Assembly: GCF_017298635.1 (NCBI RefSeq)
Contig: NZ_CP071182.1
Span: 2,418,001 to 2,482,000 of the forward strand
Source of the DNA: Paenalicyclobacillus mengziensis
Lineage (GTDB): Bacteria; Bacillota; Bacilli; Alicyclobacillales; Alicyclobacillaceae
Direction: 5' to 3'
DNA length: 64,000 nt
Part shown: piece by piece, positions 61,377 through 64,000 of the stretch
Position numbering within the stretch: position 1 is the first letter of the stretch
Layout of the letters: every line of letters begins with the position of its first letter
Position numbers and translations under genes: made by a program
Notes under the pieces: model-generated
Told to the model about the DNA's origin: nothing
Databases searched by the model: none
Seen by the model: the letters and a program-made list of their open reading frames with translations, nothing else

Positions 61377-63623
61377 GTGACCAGGTCAACACAACCTGCT
61401 CGCAATAAGCGACTGAGTCGCCACCGAACGCGGATGTATATTATCCAGCTTGGACTGTTGACGGCACTCGGCGCTGTCATTTATCGAATATCGTTCGTTC
61501 AGTCTGCGTTTGGACCGGGTCTTTTGGCCTCTGCAGCAAAGGTTCAGGATGTAAGTCGAGTGGAGTTGGCCGAGCGCGGTGCGCTGCTTGACCGAAATGG
61601 CAATATGCTCGCATACGACGTTCCTGCCTACATGCTCGATATCAAGACGGACGCATTTAAAAATCTCGGAAACGTAGCAAATGCCTTTGCTCCGATTCTC
61701 GGCAGCAGTTCCACCGCTTTGCTTGCCCGTTTACAATCTGGCAGTCACTGGATTCAGTGGCCAACTCCGATTTCGGCTACGACCAAAGACAAGGTGAATC
61801 AGGCTCTCACAGAACTCGGCAAGAGGAATAACACGGATTATTCGCAGGACGTTACATTTACTCCGACTGAACAGCGCTTCTATCCTTATGGCAGTTTTGC
61901 CGCCAACACCATTGGCTTTGTCAATCAGCAAGGGACTGGCGTGAATGGATTGGAAGCAGAATATAACAAGCAACTATCTGGAACAAGCGGTGAGATTTCA
62001 TATACGCAGGACCTCTGGGGGATGCCCATTCAATCGACAATCCATACAGTAAAACCCCCCGTCCCGGGTGATAACCTTGAGACGACGATTGACCAGACCA
62101 TTCAGGGCTTTGTGGAACAGGACATGAATCAGTTGGTTCAGAAATACAAGCCTGAACACGCTGCGATTATTGTCATGGACCCAAAGACAGGTGGAATTCT
62201 GGCGATGGCCAGTCGTCCCACATTTAACCCGAACCAGTACTGGACTGCGAGTTCCACTGCTCTCAACAACAACTGGGCCGTTGGTGCATCCTTTGAGCCT
62301 GGTTCTACGTTTAAGGTCTTAACCTTAGCAGCAGCACTCGCGACCAACTCGATTAACCTCAACCATACATTCATGTCCGGCCATACGACCATCGCAGGCC
62401 AAACGATTTATGACTGGAACGTGGTCGGGTGGGGGATTCTCACATACCGTCAAGCGCTCGAGATGTCGAGCAACGTCGGCTTTGCGAAGATTGCAGAAAA
62501 AGTGGGTTGGCCAAATCTCATCCACTATATGCAGGTGTTCGGATTCCTGAATCCAACGGGGATTGATCTGCCCGGCGAGGCCACATCGGAGATTTTCCCT
62601 CCGTCCGGTCGAAACGCTGTCGAGTTGGCAACTTCCGGGTTCGGGCAAGGGATCTCCGTGACTCCACTGCAGCAGATGGCGGCCTACGCAGCCATTGCGA
62701 ACGGTGGAGAGTTGATTCGTCCACATTTTGCCAAAGCTTTCATTGACCCCACGACCGGGAAAGTCGTTCAAACGTTCACGCCGGTTGTCGAGAATCCGCA
62801 GGTGGTTCCAAAAAGCGTCATTTCGGAAATTAACCAAACGCTGGTCCTCGATGTAACGAAAGGCATTGATAGTTCGGCTGCCATCCCTGGATATCAAGTT
62901 GCAGGGAAAACAGGCACGGCGAACGTTGTTGACCCGAAGACCGGAAAATACTACTCCAATCGTTTTACCGTATCATTCATGGGGTATGCCCCTGCGAGCG
63001 ACCCGCGATATGAAGTCTATGTCACGGTCAATTGGCCCAAGACACCGATTGGAAAGACGTGGGGCAGCACGATTGCCGCGCCAACCGCTACAGATATCCT
63101 GCAAAAGTGTCTGCAATACGGTCATGTTTCACCAGATGACCCTGCGACGCTACCGAAAGTCAGCTCGTCTGTGCCTGCCGCCGGGAAAAGTACACAAGCC
63201 GTCACGATGATTACCGTTCCTGAACTGAGTGGCCTGGGAGCGACCGTTGCAAAGAACAAATTGGCGCAGTTGGGCCTGTCTCCGCAAATGGTTGGGACCG
63301 GCAGTGTCGTCAAAAATGTTTGGCCGAGTCCAGGACTCCAGGTGGTCAAAGGCTCTAAGGTCTATGCCGTTGCAAGTGGTGGGAGAGGAAGTAAGGTCTC
63401 TGTACCAGACTTTACGGGAGCTCCCGTTCGGGTTGCTGTAAGTGTCCTGGCGGAACTTGGTCTGAACGCCACGGTAAATGGAGTCGGTTACGTGACGTCT
63501 CAATCGGTACCTCCGGGACAGCAGGTGACTCCGGGGGCAACCGTGGAGTTGGGTTGTCAGGTGCTACAGACAGGTACTTCGACGACAAGTACTGCCAATC
63601 CGTTGGGGACAGGGGCAGGGTAA
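61377..63623 (+). CDS. pbpB: Penicillin-binding protein 2B (division transpeptidase) with PASTA domains
   Basis: Class B PBP that crosslinks septal peptidoglycan. N-terminal membrane anchor at about 22-40, dimerisation domain beginning ERGALLDRNGNMLA, transpeptidase domain with Ser in FEPGSTFKV (SxxK), SSN in EMSSNVGF and KTGT in VAGKTGTANV, then two PASTA domains (about 610-735). 748 residues. GTG 61377 is 20 bp after ftsL. Confidence 0.93.
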   Translation: MTRSTQPARNKRLSRHRTRMYIIQLGLLTALGAVIYRISFVQSAFGPGLLASAAKVQDVSRVELAERGALLDRNGNMLAYDVPAYMLDIKTDAFKNLGNVANAFAPILGSSSTALLARLQSGSHWIQWPTPISATTKDKVNQALTELGKRNNTDYSQDVTFTPTEQRFYPYGSFAANTIGFVNQQGTGVNGLEAEYNKQLSGTSGEISYTQDLWGMPIQSTIHTVKPPVPGDNLETTIDQTIQGFVEQDMNQLVQKYKPEHAAIIVMDPKTGGILAMASRPTFNPNQYWTASSTALNNNWAVGASFEPGSTFKVLTLAAALATNSINLNHTFMSGHTTIAGQTIYDWNVVGWGILTYRQALEMSSNVGFAKIAEKVGWPNLIHYMQVFGFLNPTGIDLPGEATSEIFPPSGRNAVELATSGFGQGISVTPLQQMAAYAAIANGGELIRPHFAKAFIDPTTGKVVQTFTPVVENPQVVPKSVISEINQTLVLDVTKGIDSSAAIPGYQVAGKTGTANVVDPKTGKYYSNRFTVSFMGYAPASDPRYEVYVTVNWPKTPIGKTWGSTIAAPTATDILQKCLQYGHVSPDDPATLPKVSSSVPAAGKSTQAVTMITVPELSGLGATVAKNKLAQLGLSPQMVGTGSVVKNVWPSPGLQVVKGSKVYAVASGGRGSKVSVPDFTGAPVRVAVSVLAELGLNATVNGVGYVTSQSVPPGQQVTPGATVELGCQVLQTGTSTTSTANPLGTGAG

Positions 63624-63659
63624 GACACGTCCACGCTCATCGTTTTGTGTTCTATCTAT

Positions 63660-63701
63660 GCGGCGAACCAGGTACTGGCACGAGTCCTGCTGGTTCGCCG
63701 C
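63660..63701 (+). terminator. Hairpin between pbpB and the next PBP gene
   Basis: GCGGCGAACCAG/CTGGTTCGCCGC, 12 bp with an 18-base loop, then GTTGTTCTC. It may partly end the dcw transcript. A perfect 16-bp palindrome, CTCCATCTAGATGGAG, follows at 63753-63768 before the next ribosome site. Confidence 0.6.
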
Positions 63702-63786
63702 GTTGTTCTCCCTACCTCTGCACACTTCTAAGCCGGGGATTGTCCGCATAGACTCCATCTAGATGGAGCATGTGGAGGCGACAAAC

Positions 63787-64000
63787 GTGCGAGTTACACA
63801 TGGGATGATTAGACGCCGATTGGTCGTCTTGCTGTTGACTTTGATTGTTGCGATTGGGGCGCTGATGGGAAGATTAGGGTTCATTCAGACCATCCAGTCA
63901 CCCTGGCTGACGAAAGCGGCGGAGGCACTTCATAACCGCAGTATTCCGCTTCAGGGGACCCGCGGCACCATCTATGACAGCACAGGGCAGAAACTGGCCT
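63787..64000 (+). CDS. SpoVD-like penicillin-binding protein, N-terminal part (cut by window end)
   Basis: GTG 63787 follows GGAGGCG. The 71 visible residues have a basic start (MIRRRLVVLLLTLIVAIG), one membrane anchor and the beginning of the PBP dimerisation domain (LQGTRGTIYDSTGQKLA). As a second class B PBP directly after pbpB it is most likely spoVD, the sporulation-specific cortex enzyme of Bacilli. The rest lies outside the window. Confidence 0.8.
   Translation, partial: MRVTHGMIRRRLVVLLLTLIVAIGALMGRLGFIQTIQSPWLTKAAEALHNRSIPLQGTRGTIYDSTGQKLA

Overview
The window reads as chromosomal DNA of a spore-forming, bacillithiol-making Bacillales bacterium, most likely an Alicyclobacillaceae relative (Alicyclobacillus-like). 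This is inferred from gene content: bshC, a Ger(x)C germination lipoprotein, rsfA, a YjcZ-like peptide, a spoVD-like gene closing a mraZ-rsmH-ftsL-pbpB cluster, many TTG/GTG starts with strong GGAGG ribosome binding sites, and moderate GC. No phage, insertion sequence, CRISPR array or rRNA was seen. The tRNA genes all encode CCA.

Layout. 1-1300: beta subunit of a 2-oxoacid:ferredoxin oxidoreductase. 1.5-9.7 kb: an identical tRNA-Asp/tRNA-Ile pair at each end, enclosing a TPP enzyme, a formate dehydrogenase operon (fdhA, DUF1641, fdhD) and seven further tRNAs. 9.9-14.5 kb: a second DUF1641 protein, an MFS transporter that seems to start at CTG, and trpG-trpE behind a leader resembling a TRAP-regulated attenuator. 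14.5-21.6 kb: sporulation-like and secreted small proteins, an HMCES-type peptidase, a tandem pair with an unrecognised domain (one fused to DUF1906), an amino-acid permease and a CoA-binding protein.

21.7-36.3 kb: an arginine island, argC-argB-argD, a divergent ArgA-like acetyltransferase, the large subunit of glutamate synthase, a 900-bp repeat-filled intergenic region, then argF-argG-argH and lysC. Three ARG-box-like operators sit at the argC, acetyltransferase/gltB and argF promoters, and argJ is absent, which suggests the acetyltransferase makes the N-acetylglutamate. 36.3-42 kb: two tRNAs, DedA, and a run of small conserved Firmicutes proteins (DUF1292, YlbF, DUF3055, IDEAL-domain) plus an isochorismatase-like protein lacking the catalytic Cys. 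42-49 kb: clpP with a CtsR operator, a MidA-type methyltransferase, a GapB-type dehydrogenase, a cysteine desulfurase/thiI pair and rsfA. 49-53.4 kb: a trans-sulfuration enzyme, an orphan Ger(x)C lipoprotein and a FabG-like reductase. 53.6-57.6 kb: a biotin-dependent acyl-CoA carboxylase/enoyl-CoA hydratase operon resembling B. subtilis yng genes (probably leucine/branched acyl-CoA breakdown). 57.6-64 kb: bshC, then the start of the division and cell-wall cluster.

The most interesting items are the TRAP-like leader, the arginine regulon without argJ, the cluster of AATAACG palindromes beside a 14-copy 9-bp minisatellite, the duplicated unrecognised domain, the CTG start, and the Cys-less isochorismatase homologue.
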